Below, in pieces: positions 45,008 to 57,100 of a stretch of 64,000 bases of DNA; the stretch's first letter is position 1, and every line of letters starts with the position of its first letter. The DNA comes from Bradysia coprophila. Taxonomy: Eukaryota > Arthropoda > Insecta > Diptera > Sciaridae. Under the pieces are notes generated by a model, which made no database searches, was not told where the DNA came from, and worked only from the letters and a program-made list of their open reading frames with translations. The stretch covers positions 1,612,001 to 1,676,000 of the forward strand of contig NW_023503496.1 of assembly GCF_014529535.1 (NCBI RefSeq). The letters run 5' to 3'. The position numbers and the translations under genes were made by a program.

Positions 45008-48000
45008 ATGGCATCAGCGAGTGCATCAGTCCAAAAAGAGAAAACGGTCGTGCGACAGAAAATTGGTTGTGATGATAAGGTAAACGATGTTATCGTACAG
45101 GACTTAGTTGGCCGAACCATTAATCGACTACGCACTGCAATCACGCGTGAGGTGGTTGCATCAGCCGACTTAAAACAGTTGATCAAAAACCATTTCGACT
45201 TAGCTTTGACGGAATACTTCGAATATCGTGACGATGCACGACAGTTCGACAAATTCAAGTTCGTTTTGATTGGCGAACTGAAAGAGGCAATCAAAAACTT
45301 TTGTTTGGACTACGCCAACAATTGCTCGGCGTACTTGACGGAGGCTGGTCTCCGTTTTCGTTCTAAAATTGACCCCCGAATCAATTCCAAATGTTTGCCA
45401 CTCGACAATCTCAAAGGCATTCTTCAAGAAGTCAAAGCGAAAGTTATTAGTGAGTATGAGAGATCAACGGTTGCGGATATTGAGCAACTAAACCAACGAT
45501 TGAATGTCGAAGTGGAGCAGTATATTTCAGTGAATAATATGCTCTTGGCAAAGCACTACAGCAAATTCAATTCGATTTTAGAAGAGCTGCTTCAGAAGTA
45601 TGAAACTTTGGTGGAGATGAGGCTTCCGGACGACGAATTGGGAAGCACAACTGAACAAAAACTTGTGTCAACGTTCGAATTTTGCAAGAAAATGATCGTT
45701 GCCGACTTAAATGATAAAATGCAATTCGACTCGCCGGAAATTCAATCGGTGTTCGAGGACCGAATTGCATCCGCTCTGTTCGAGCGTTTTACTGAAAAAG
45801 TCACTTTGTGTAAGTCACACAAGGAAAAGAAATTTGCGGAGGCTGGAGAAGTCGTAAATGGTGCCGTGGAAAGTTTAAAAAGATCGTTGTCGCCAGCGTT
45901 TGACAAGATAAGTGACGCTACCGACATCAATAATATTCGAAACACAATGGTGAACGAGCTGATCATGTCCGTTACCTCTGACATTTTTAATATTTTGCCG
46001 GACAGCAGAGACGCACAACGAATGATCGAGCTTGCAAAGGAAAAAATGCGCAAAGTGTTCGAGAATTTGCAGAATCAGCGGCACGCTGAAAGAGAAAACT
46101 TTCAGAGACAATGGAACTCTGAGCTAAATTCCATTTGTGAGACTTTCGGTCAACATTTCAATAAAATGTGCCAATCAGAGGTACTGCCACACCTTGAAGA
46201 GTTACGTGATGCACGAGACACTTTAATCATTGAATTTATCCGGAAAATCAACTGGTTGAATGCGCACAACAACCCTGAGTTGCTTGAATCATTTCGAAGT
46301 GCTGCTAAGCAACAAATGATAGCTTTGTCCGATACCATTCTGGACACACATTCCAGATTATTAGAAAGTAATTTCCAACTGCAACAAATTGAAATGGATG
46401 GATGTTTGGAGTCATATAACATGAAAATAAAAGATTTGTCTAAGGCAGACCTAACGGACGATCTTTACAGCAACGCAAAAACGCTTGGCGATGAGACCAT
46501 GAAACAATTTGAGAGGCAGGTCAAGCTCATTTCCCCAATATCTCCAGGTGCTACGAACATTTTGAGAGATATTCTCAGAAAGAAGATTTCTGAAGCTCGA
46601 GGTCGATTCGAAACAAATGTTAGGGATCGCATCACCGCTGCCGATGCTGAAATATTACAACTGGTCACAGATGCTGTTGAAGATTACAGGCAACTGATGG
46701 GCGCATTTTGTATTGCCACAAACTTCTCAAAAGTCAAAATGGCACAGATTCACAACAAAGTAAAGACCCGAGCCCAGCAAAATTTGCAGAAGAGCTTGCG
46801 CCTGGCAAAATTTGCCGGCAATGTCAGAGAACAGTAATCCAAATTGGAACGTATGATTGAGACTGCACACAAAGATGTTGTTGCAATAATTGATAATCAG
46901 CATGCAGAGTGGGATCAAAAATTGTGGCACTGCGTCCAAAAAACGAAGCTTCACTACAAGCAAATGTTCAATCGTGATCTGGACAGTTATGCCGACGAAC
47001 GAGAGCTGAACAAGCTTCATGAACAGCTTAAGGAGCAGTCGATTGTAGTGTGGGAGAAAGCATTTCCTATTCATTACCCTGCCGATAAACTATTACTTGG
47101 GCGTGACGAAATCGCAAAGAAACTGGATTCCCAATTCAAGGCAACCATTTTACCGATGTGGCAAAAAATCCATTCAGACATCGATCAGAAAACAAGAAAT
47201 GCGGTGGAGAATCTTATTAAGAGATACGAAGAAAATATGAATCGTGCTTTGTCTGAAATGGAATGTAATTCCGAGGAAACGATTGCATCAGCGCACGAGC
47301 AATTTTCTAGGGAAGCCAGGACCGATTTCGGTTATGTGTCCGTACCCATTCATGTCAATAAGAAGGTCTACGACGACCTGCTATCATCTGGATTAGATAA
47401 TACTTTAGATCGTATACGAATTGAAAACGCACAACGGAGCGATACTATTCGGAATCATCTCTTGAAGGAGTTCCTGCAATTTATAGAAAACATTGAACCA
47501 GAAATATTAAATTCGAACACTTTTCCAGAAAGGTCTGCGGTGATGGCTTACTATGAGATACAATTAAATGATCTGTACGAACAATTGAATCGATTCAAAA
47601 TTCCCATCAATTTAAAAGAAGAGGTAAAGTCACTAGGTACAGAAAAATTGGATGAAATGATCTCTGCACTATGGGTAAAATGGGACAACATCCAGCCGGA
47701 TCCAAATCAAATGCAGCTTGCCATCAATACAGCAGTGGCTGAGTACAATAAGGAAATGGAAAACAGGACAATGAAATCGGGAGAGATTTACAATAACAAA
47801 GCCATGCAACTGCATCACTTTGATTCCCTACAGATTGTTCGTAAAAAATTCGCAGAAATGGTCAAGCAAACGTCACGAACCCGAGAACTATTCAACGAGG
47901 CAGTAGATGGAGTGTTGAAAAAATTTGAGGACCTCAACGATATCAGGGCAGCTGAATACAACGAGGCTACGGTGGGCATTGATCTGGGCACGACCTTCTC

Positions 48001-49733
48001 TTGTGTAGCAATTTACAAAGGTGACACAATCGAAATGATACCGGACCGGGAGCATCACAGCAACACTGTTCCCAGTTACGTATTCTACGAAAGTGCGACG
48101 AAAACGGTAGTGGGCCATTCAGCCAAAGACCAATCGATTATTTATCCGCAGACAACGATATTCGACTCGAAACGCTTAATTGGGCGAAAGTTCGACGATC
48201 CGCAAACCCAGAAAGACATTGCGCAATGGCCATTCAAAGTGATCCGTGATCCTGATGTTAATAGGAAAGAGCCCAAAATCGAGGTTCATGGGAAGACATT
48301 CCATCCGGAGGAAGTTTCTGCGGAAATTTTGAAACATCTGCGGAAGAATGCTGAACTATACTTGGATAGGGTCGTGTCGGATGTAGTAATAACCGTCCCA
48401 GCATATTTTAATGACGCTCAGAAACGTGCGACAAAAAACGCAGCGGCACTCGCCAACATCAACGTACTGGAAATAATGAACGAACCAACGGCCGCGGCTG
48501 TGGCATACAGTCTCAATTATACCGATGGAAAGAAGAAGAACATTTTGGTATTTGATTTGGGGGGAGGCACCTTCGATGTGAGCGTTCTGTCAACCGAAAA
48601 AAGTAACATTCAGGTGAAGGCAGTTGGTGGAGATAACCATCTCGGTGGCGAGGATTTCGATTCGAATATGGTTGACTTTTGCATCGAAAAGTTCCGTCAG
48701 ATCACTGGTCTTACCATCCCGAAAAATGTGTTCGGCTCTCTGACAACAGCGACTTCGGCGACGGACAGGGGAAAGAAGGATGAAGAGGCTAGAAAAGTCT
48801 TTGAAGCTCTTCGCCGATTAAGGCAGAAGTGCGAGATGGCAAAGATAAATTTATCGAAGGCCGAAAGGGTGCGCGTAGTTGTGGACTACATATATGATCA
48901 GAAAAACATGGACGTCGAAATCACCGTCGAAGATTTCAATCAAATGAACAAGCATTTGTTCGATAAATGCATCACTGTCGTGCGTGACACAGTTAAAGAG
49001 GCGAAACTGTCTAAAGCGGAAATAGATGACGTTGTTTTAGGTAAAGTTTTACTTATATTTGAATGCGATGATGTGATCGCAAAAAGTTTATTTTCTCTTC
49101 AGTCGGTGGATCATCTCGAATCCCTGAAGTCCAGCGTCTGCTATCCGAGTTTTTCAACGGAAAATCTCTGATAATGACCCTGAATCCGGATGAGGTTGTG
49201 GCTCAAGGGGCGGCTTATCGAGCCGCTATGATATCTGGATCAAAGTCGAGACGATTGAACGCCATCAAATTCCAAGATGTAAATCCATTATCTCTTGGAG
49301 TCGAAGTTATCGGTCAACGGTTTTCGATTATTCTGCCTAAAAACACGCCTCTTCCAGCTGAGCGAACGGAAACTTATGTTACAACAGTGGATTACCAAAC
49401 GAGTATGCAGATTTCAATCTATGAAGGAGAGGACAGAAAAATCGAAAATAATAATTTGCTGGGTGAATTTAAACTCTCTGGCATTCCGTCCAAAAGACGA
49501 GGGCAGGAGCCGGTTGATGTTACCATCCGATGCGACGATGAGGGACTGCTTCACGTGTCTGCCAAGGTGAAATCAAATAAAAACAGCGAGGAAATCAAAA
49601 TTCAATCCAATCGAGGTGGTCTTACCGAGGAGGACATCGAAAATGCAACTTCACAGTTAAGTAAGTTAATTGATTTTAAACATTAAACCTGACGATTCTC
49701 ACCATAAGTCTATTTTACATTTCAGAAATTTAA
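45008..49733 (+). CDS. Giant Hsp70 fusion: ~990-aa helical N-terminus plus Hsp70 ATPase and beta domains, one in-frame TAA
   Basis: Starts ATCATGG at 45008. Exons: 45008-49040, 49103-49660 and 49726-49733, with introns of 62 and 65 bp in phase. Residues 1-985 form repeated helical modules (KYETLVEMRLPDDELGS; HYKQMFNRDLDSYADE; AVAEYNKEMENR) that loosely recall the helical domain of GBP/atlastin GTPases, without a GTPase. The Hsp70 part starts at 47972: VGIDLGTTFSCVAIY, VVITVPAYFNDAQKRAT, IMNEPTAAAVAYSLN, LVFDLGGGTFDVSVL, VVLVGGSSRIPEVQRLL (spliced) and NPDEVVAQGAAYRAA, so ATP binding and hydrolysis should be intact. A beta substrate-binding domain follows (NPLSLGVEVIGQ). The DLLLLD linker is replaced by AIKFQD, and the alpha lid and EEVD tail are absent (it ends TSQLKI). 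TAA at 46835-46837 interrupts an otherwise continuous frame; a 78-bp in-frame intron (46823-46900) could remove it. It is either a living fusion gene or a recent pseudogene. Confidence 0.78.
46823..46900 (+). other. In-frame TAA, possibly within a 78-bp intron
   Basis: AAT/GTCAGAG at 46823 and ATAATCAG at 46900 would splice in phase 0 and remove 78 bp including the TAA (46835-46837), joining FAGN to HAEWDQ. Both sites are weaker than the gene's other sites, and the removed segment looks coding on the far side of the stop (LERMIETAHKDVV). The alternative is a nonsense mutation, readthrough or a sequencing error. Confidence 0.4.
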
Positions 49734-49739
49734 TATGAA

Positions 49740-50995
49740 CAAATTTCTACATTTTTGGAGCAATATCCGGTCTGGTCGGAGTGGCTTGCGCTTCTAATTC
49801 TTTATCTTAATTAAATTTTCTGAATTTCGGTTTTTTGAAACCCTAATTTCTGCACTCATATGCGATGGTGTTTTGTTTGTGCTCTCGCTCTTCTCTCTAA
49901 AGTTCAAGACAATGTGAAAATGAGAAACGAGAAATGTGATAAAAACAGTGAAAAAGTTGATGTTTCAAAATATTTCTTCACTTTGACCACTTTTTAGACC
50001 ACCGTATGTTGTCCAAACAATTTGAAAAAACTTCTTTGGTGTAGGAAATTTAATTCTCTATCAATATCATCTATAATAATATGAAATATTTGTCCAGAGT
50101 GTGCGAAAAGGGTCGAGAGCTGAAATATAGCACTCCAGACTTCCTCTCACCCTTTTCACGAAAACTGTCAGGATTTCAGCTTCGCACCCGAACTTTTCTT
50201 TTTCAGTGTATTTAAGTCTACCCAAGACATCCCGTGCACTTTTCATGGAAAGTGGCACTTCTACTGCCACTGCACTACTTTGATCATCAAAAAAAGTTGA
50301 TCATCACAAATCATCCAATTTATCAAGAAAAATTGATCATCAAAAAAAGTTGATTATCAAAAAAGACGAAAATTTCAGCATCACAAATATTTGATCATCA
50401 AATTGATGGAATGATCATCAATTAGGTTTTTTTGATCTTCAACTCTTTTTGATGATAACATTTTTTTGATAATTAATTTTTTTTCAAATCAAATCAAAAT
50501 TTTTTGAACCCTGTGGAAACCTTGTGTAAAAGTCAAAGTTATAGAGTTTTAGATTCTAGTCGATGCATGTTTCATGGTTTTCCTAAAAAGTCGTCTGTTT
50601 GGGAGCTATGAGCGTTTTAAGTGCGAGCTATGTCAGCCATAACTCGGAAAATACGGCAGATGGAAACCTCGTGTAAAAGACAAAGTTATAGAGTTTTAGA
50701 TTCTAGTCGATACGTGTTTCCTAAAAAGTCGTCTGTTTGGGAGCTATGAGCGTTTTAAGTGCCTCAAATTTTCAATTTTTCTCAAAATTTTCGATTTTCG
50801 TCAAATTTTTGAATTTAGTAATATTTTCGATTTTCATCAAATGAAAGCTGGAAGGTAGAGATGAAAGAGAAAGTTATACAGTTTTGTAAGAAGAATATTT
50901 TCGTTCAAACTGCACAATATAATTGTCTATTATCTGCGACCAAATTCTAAAAAATCTAAACTTACAAAAGAACTGATATCACCCAAAACCACTTA
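49740..50995. other. Intergenic with low-complexity and dispersed repeats
   Basis: 50280-50500 is rich in TTGATCATCAAAAAAAG words. 50510-50610 and 50635-50765 are two direct copies of a family also at 24470-24620 (GTTATAGAGTTTTAGATTCT; AAAAAGTCGTCTGTTTGGGA). No gene. Confidence 0.6.
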
Positions 50996-50999
50996 CAGT

Positions 51000-51505
51000 G
51001 GAGGTGTGACGCAAGTCCTGTTATCCACTTACAAAAGAACTGATATCGGTGTAGGTGACGCTTACAGATTCGACACGCAAAAAGATATGCGTCACAAATG
51101 GCAGCTGATGAGGAAAGTACGCGAAAGTTTTATCAACAAAAATCTTACCAGAAAAATTTTAGGAAGAAAATTATAACAAAAAAGTTTGCGTCAAAAAGTG
51201 GCAGATGATTCGGCTTTCTTCCGTTTGAATTCCATTCATTAAAGGAATATGTTTCACAATTTTAAAAATTTTCCTTCCTCAACATCTGCCACTTGTGACG
51301 CAAACTTTTTTATAATTTTCTTCCTAAAATTTTTCGGGTAAAATTTTTGTTGACAAAACTTTCGCATGCTTTCCTCATCAGCTGCCATTTGTGACGCATA
51401 TCTTTTTGCGTGTCGAATCTGTAAGCGTCACCTACACCGATATCAGTTCTGTTGTAAGTGGATAACAGGACTTGCGTCACACCTCCACTGTAAGTGGTTT
51501 TGGAC
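51000..51505. repeat. Foldback element, ~500 bp
   Basis: The left arm (GACGCAAGTCCTGTTATCCA; ATGCGTCACAAATGGCAGCT) and the right arm (AGCTGCCATTTGTGACGCAT; TGGATAACAGGACTTGCGTC) are inverted over about 220 bp. A half copy lies at 58445-58680 and fragments at about 25690-25740. Confidence 0.85.
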
Positions 51506-51846
51506 GATACTCTCTAGCAAACAAATTTCGTTTTGACGCTGTCAAAATGCCACCTTATTTCTTTGTTTGTTGAATCATGAAGTGTTGACTAATTTCTCAT
51601 TTTGCATGTAAAATTCAAAGGCTACGTTGCACTTTTACCACCTTAATACAGTTAGGTTGCTATAGAGAGTATTGGTGAAACAAATATCGTTTCGTTAATA
51701 AAAACGGTTATTCACGCCACGCACGGATGGAAAATTATGTGTTCAACCTCGGGGAGAAATAGAAAATTTTACCTCGAGCGAATTGCGGGCAGAAATTGTA
51801 CGTACTACGAAAATTATAAAACAACGCACAGCATTCCACACATTCG

Positions 51847-54147
51847 TTTATTTAAATCAGCTTTGAAATGAAGTGAAACACACCGGTGGGACACATTTTA
51901 TTATAACCGTCACAGTTGCCTAATTTTCCATTTTGCTCAGCTTTGTAGTATCGTTTCGGTAACCTTTCATCTTTAGATGCGGATGGTCTGAAATTAGCAT
52001 CAATCAGGTCACAGTGCCTTATAACAAGTTATGGCCCGATAACAACTTACAAGAATAAAATATCCACAACACTGCCAATGACGCCATTATGTTGACCGAA
52101 TGAGTGGGCTGCCGTTTCGCAGATAGCCTTCAGTAGACATTCGTTTCCATTCAGTCCCGAACTGGAAGTAGATACAAAAGTCATTTAAATTTCTATTACT
52201 AGTTGGAAAGAGGTCTCCCTCACCTGTCCATTTTGCTTTCCATTATTTTGAAAAATCGACGGCGTGACATGAAATAGTTTTGCAGAAGTGAGCGAAGTTT
52301 CCGATTTTTCAGTTTTGCTTTGTCGTCGACTTTCTTTTGTTTCTTTTCGGTCTTTTTCGCATCATCAATTGATTCCGGCGCTAGGATCGTCTCGGATTTG
52401 CTCTCTACATCCACAGTACTATTTGATAGGTTAGAACTTTGCTGGGTTTTATTCGCTAGCTCACTACTTAGTCCGGCAGCCTCACCAAATTGCCGGTATC
52501 CAGGTGGCAGTTCTATTCTGTGCTTTGTTCCGAGATTTGTTCCAGGCTCAAGGATCTAAACAGACTGAATTAAGTTTTCTCTCGTAGACTCGATCGAGCT
52601 AAGAGTATATGACATTACTTGTGAAAACGGTAATGGAACCAGTCCTGCAGCGTTATCGAAGTAGGCATAATAGTAATTCGTTTCAAAATTATACGAAAGA
52701 AATGCTGATCGGCTTGATGGCAGTTCGAGGGGTAGGGAGACTACGACGGCAAGCTGGCAAAAAAAATGAATTCAACGAATTAGATATTTGACTGGTTGAG
52801 TAGTTCAAACTTTAGTCGTTGCGTTGAGTCTGATGTTTCGTCTTAGTCTATCTGCACTACACACACATATGGAAGCGAAATAGACCTAATTCAAATTTTT
52901 CTTTTGTTCTCCCGTCAAGTTTGACAGTATAACAGAAGATAAATTTATTTGAAGTAGGCCTTGCTGTGTGTACTGACAATTAGGTATTATTCGTAAAGTA
53001 TGTCACACTATTTGCATATCGTTCTATCACTACGTACGATGTTAACTAAGTTTCGTTCTGTATTTACTAATACGATTAGTGCTATGGGTTGTCTCTCATT
53101 TTAAGGCATTCGTTTGAGTTTCCATTTTGTCCCACATTTTTAGTCTTCATAGTTTGGTCCTATATGTACCCATACGTTTATTAGTTGACTTATATGCTTG
53201 TGACATCGTTTTGTTTCAGAATTACTGTAAACACGACCCCGAGAAATCAAATCTAAAGTCAAATTAAACTAAAATTTCTTTAACAACTGAAATTTTAGCG
53301 AAGGTTGACTTTCGGTTTGATTCGACGATGCTGCGTACATCCGTAGTTACTGTATTTTACCGCAGCGACGCAAATGACACAAAGTCTTCTTTTGTTCTGT
53401 GAGAGTAGTATTAGGTCTCTATTGTACCTCTATACATTTTAGCCTAATGTGATGTCATATGTTTAGTCCTTACTCTAGCTGCACATAGCTACGCGAAGGA
53501 GGCCTAATTCATTTTTTCTGTCAAGTCTTACAATATAACGAAAGATAACTTCGAATTAGGCAAGGTAAATATAGTGAGGAGGTAATGCCATATATAACCG
53601 AATCAGATTTGCGGTGGCACGAAAGTTCGATACAAACGCCATCTCATCCCTTCGTTGAACGCAAAAAATGGAATAGAAAGTCGGACCATCTGTTGTGAGA
53701 TGGCGAAAATATTTTTGTGAAATACAAGTAAATCGTAGTCAACCATTTTAAAAAGAGATGTCATTGGCATCGAACTTATGTGCTAGGCCGCGCGTCTGAA
53801 TGGCATTACCTCCTCACTATATTTACCTTGGAATTAGGTCTCTTTCGCATTCCTATGCGTAGCCACATCAGTAGGCCTAAGTTTCATTCACGCAAATTGA
53901 GTACTAAATTTATAGTTATTCCTATAAACTCTAACAAAAAACATTTTCTACTCACGGCATAGCAACTGTTGTATTGAAAATAAAAATTCAACTGAGGATC
54001 CGTTATCAAACCCAATATTCGTTTTTGTCGACTTTTGCCATTTGATTTTTTTATTGTTTTCAACATAACACTTCCTGAATAACAATAAACCGATCGGTAC
54101 ACATCGTGCAGCAGGAGCAAAAACAACACAACATTTTTCGGTAACAT
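51847..54147 (-). CDS. DM4/DM12-family secreted protein, gene 2 (5 exons, 301 aa)
   Basis: Exons in coding order: 53956-54147, 52619-52753, 52224-52555, 52051-52161 and 51852-51987, with phases 0, 0, 2 and 2 and GT/AG borders. The signal peptide is MLPKNVVLFLLLLHDVYRSV, then a dibasic/furin-like RQKR site and ILGLITDPQLNF. Exon 2 gives LAVVVSLPLELPSSRSAFLS and ends LVPLPFSQ; exon 3 gives IELPPGYRQF and a basic Lys/Arg-rich stretch. The DM4_12 core is GLNGNECLLKAICETAAHSF, VVDILFLPS and the final cysteines NCDGYNKMCP. The 111-bp core exon has the same length and phases as in gene 1, so the two share ancestry. The stop TAA overlaps AATAAA (TAAATAAA). Intron 1 is about 1.2 kb and contains a MITE. 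The first exon is the least certain because it joins across that intron. Confidence 0.82.
53545..53838. repeat. TIR element in intron 1 of DM4/DM12 gene 2
   Basis: Left AAGGTAAATATAGTGAGGAG, followed by GTAATGCCA, and right TGGCATTACCTCCTCACTAT, followed by ATTTACCTT, are perfect inverted arms of about 30 bp. The flanks AATTAGGC/GAATTAGG may be a duplicated target. Confidence 0.75.
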
Positions 54148-54149
54148 TT

Positions 54150-57100
54150 TCCGTCACTCAATGTCGTCTGCCCAATTTCAACGTTGTGTCAGCATTGATT
54201 TCAGTCTTGACCATTGAGTCTCGTCATTCTTTCACTATGAGAATTTTGTCTTTCTTCTCATTTGACATAATTTTCGAATTTGTTCTTCATAATTTGATTA
54301 ATCTTAATTGATGTTGGACATGGGTCTGTGTAGGAATAGTGGGGTACAACGTGTTGGAATCATTTAGTTAACGAATTATTCTCACGACAAAAGATTAAGG
54401 TTAGCTAGTTTAGTATGTGTTTATTACATAGGTGGAAGCACGGGTTTTCAGAAGGTGTACCACTGCACGTGTGCCAACTTGTAGAAATGAAAAATCAAAA
54501 CCCACCGCTGACCGGTGGCGACTCGCTTTACGAACAAATAATGAAAAAACAAATGCCTTACTCTGTCGGAAATTTACTTTTAATTTATGTCTTGCTCTAG
54601 CAGATAATGGGTCATCCATTGAATACGTCTAAACATTAGGTTTAGGGTTGAATGAAATTGGTAGAACTGATTGCTGAGACGAAAATACAAGACTATGACA
54701 TCGAAGTATGCAAAAAAATTTCTGATTGACTTTAGGTGCTTGATTGATATCTCGCCTAAATGTAGGCTAGACACATATGAGAACAAATTTCATCGGATTT
54801 ACGTTCCGTCGTAAGTCATTCGGTGTCTACGCTGCAGCCTGAATGAACTTTATGGTGTTACCAATGCGATAACGGTACGACCTTTAAACCTTCAAATTTT
54901 CAAATTTATGTATCGAAGACGTGACTTGTGGTCAAGATACGGTACTTTCAGACGTAACCTCACTTAAGTTTCGTTAAATGTTTCGTTCATTCATTCATTT
55001 GTATCAGTTTTTTTTAACGTGGATGGCATTTCTTGACGTGGATGGCATTTCGAACGGCCTTGAGGATGATCTATTGGCACTTTAGGTGTGAGCTGACAAC
55101 ACTATTAGCAAAGATCAAGATACGTCAAATATAGAAAATTGACGCCCTCTACATTACAGCTCAAATGCCAATCATCTAAAAGTTACGGTACTTTTTAACG
55201 TAACCTCACTTTTATCAACTTTACATCAATTCAACACACTGCAAACATGAGAGGTACTAAAACATGTGTCACATGTGTCACAAACTATGTGTCACAACAC
55301 TGTAAAACACTGTAAAAAAACATTTCTTGCAAAATAGTACTCCATTTGACAGCTGTCAACTATGATCACTTTTGCTTGAAGTGCGTTGATCAACTTCATG
55401 TATTGTTTCCATCTTCAAAAAAACATCTCGACACTAGAGTATGGCGCCCAGTGACACATATGCAAATAGGGCCCCAACTATTTATGGTGAAGAAGAGAAA
55501 AATCCGGCAACAGTCGACTTTATCTCGATTAATTGAGTAACAAAATATCGATCAGTAGGTAGCATGATATTGGACCGACAGTCGTAGAATGTTCAACCGG
55601 TATATGCAATTAGTGTGAAGGTAAAGACAATGTGTTACTTTTTGTTTTGAGTGTTAACGCGCTTTGTCAACATAAGTGATGAAGCAAGAGTTATGTGTTA
55701 CGTGTACCTATATTCTAAAACGAACACGAATGAGACGAATGTTTTATGTGGTGATGTTTTGATGATTCGTGTGGAACTAAATCAACCCAATTTATGAATC
55801 ACTACAGATTCCTCATGATCACAGTTACTGTATAGGTATAGTGACACCTTGCCAGTGTACATTCTGTGTTGAACTTATGCCAGACGTTAAGAATCTGTTT
55901 CGATCAAATTTTTCATTGTTGTAATGTCACTCTTGATGCTTAACGAAGTTAAAACTATGAAAAATTTGATCGAAACAGATCTTAACGCTTCGACTGCATT
56001 ACTGCTGGTTCAGATGGTATGGAAAGTTAACGAACAAATTTCTTTTGTTTTCAGCTCGTTGTCTTAAGATGTCAAACTTGCGGCTAAATTTCCTCAATCA
56101 ATCAAGGAAAAATGGTAGAAAATGCAAATTTGACATTTTATGACAATGCGAAAAGAGCTGAAAACAAAAGAAATGTTTCGTTAACTTTCCATAGCTATGT
56201 AAAACAAAGGTTAGCATTTCCACCAACCGAATGATGCATGTTGTCTTGCTGTACTGGTGCAACTATTAAAACAAATCTTTTGCGTTAAATTATGCAACAC
56301 ATCAAATATTCCGAAATAAACAGCATGTTAAACACTGAACGAACGGAATACACGGTGTGCATGGTAAATTTCCACCTCAGCCAAGATATTGATAGCGCTT
56401 CGAAACATCTTTTTCGATGTAAAAGAGTTCCCAGCACTACATTTTAGCAAACAATCGAACTATTTCTCGACGTGTCATTTTTCCGATGCTTTCTGCATCT
56501 CAGCCCCGAATGATGTTTGCGAAAATGTAAATAAAAACGGAATCACCATCCTCAGACGTACAATGAATGCAATGCAATTTCGTCCGGGCCCCCATCCACT
56601 TCCCATATCTGCAAGAAACCCAAAGAGATTTTCGTCTATAATGCATTGCATATACTACATGCCAATCCATATTATGATACCGAACCCATATTCCGGAACG
56701 GTTTTCTGAAAAGCCTTAACTTCACAATCAATTTTTATGTGCTTTTATTTTGCAATGCACGCTCGGTGCACAATCCTTTTGGCGCAAGGCTGTTCAATAT
56801 GAACATAAATCGAATGGAAGGAAGAGTGAAAAATGGGTTGCATCGGGAAGGGAAAAATGAAAAAGGTGAAAAATGCACCGAATAATATCGAAATCGAGTT
56901 GAAAACATTTGTGTGCTAATGCGATTGTACGAATTGGGTAAATGTGCCACCATCACCATTCAGCATATTAACGAAATGATAGGTTCTTGAGACGAAAACT
57001 GCAGGAAGTGGATTTTTTCGAGTGTTTTTCCTCTGAGTACTCAATAATCAAATCTGAATTCTCAGTCTTTCAAAGCTCTAATGGAATTCAAATCATTTAC

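Noticed and set aside
54410-54632. Overlapping frames on both strands (61-69 aa)
   Set aside because: Different frames of the same 200 bp, none with a domain or start context.
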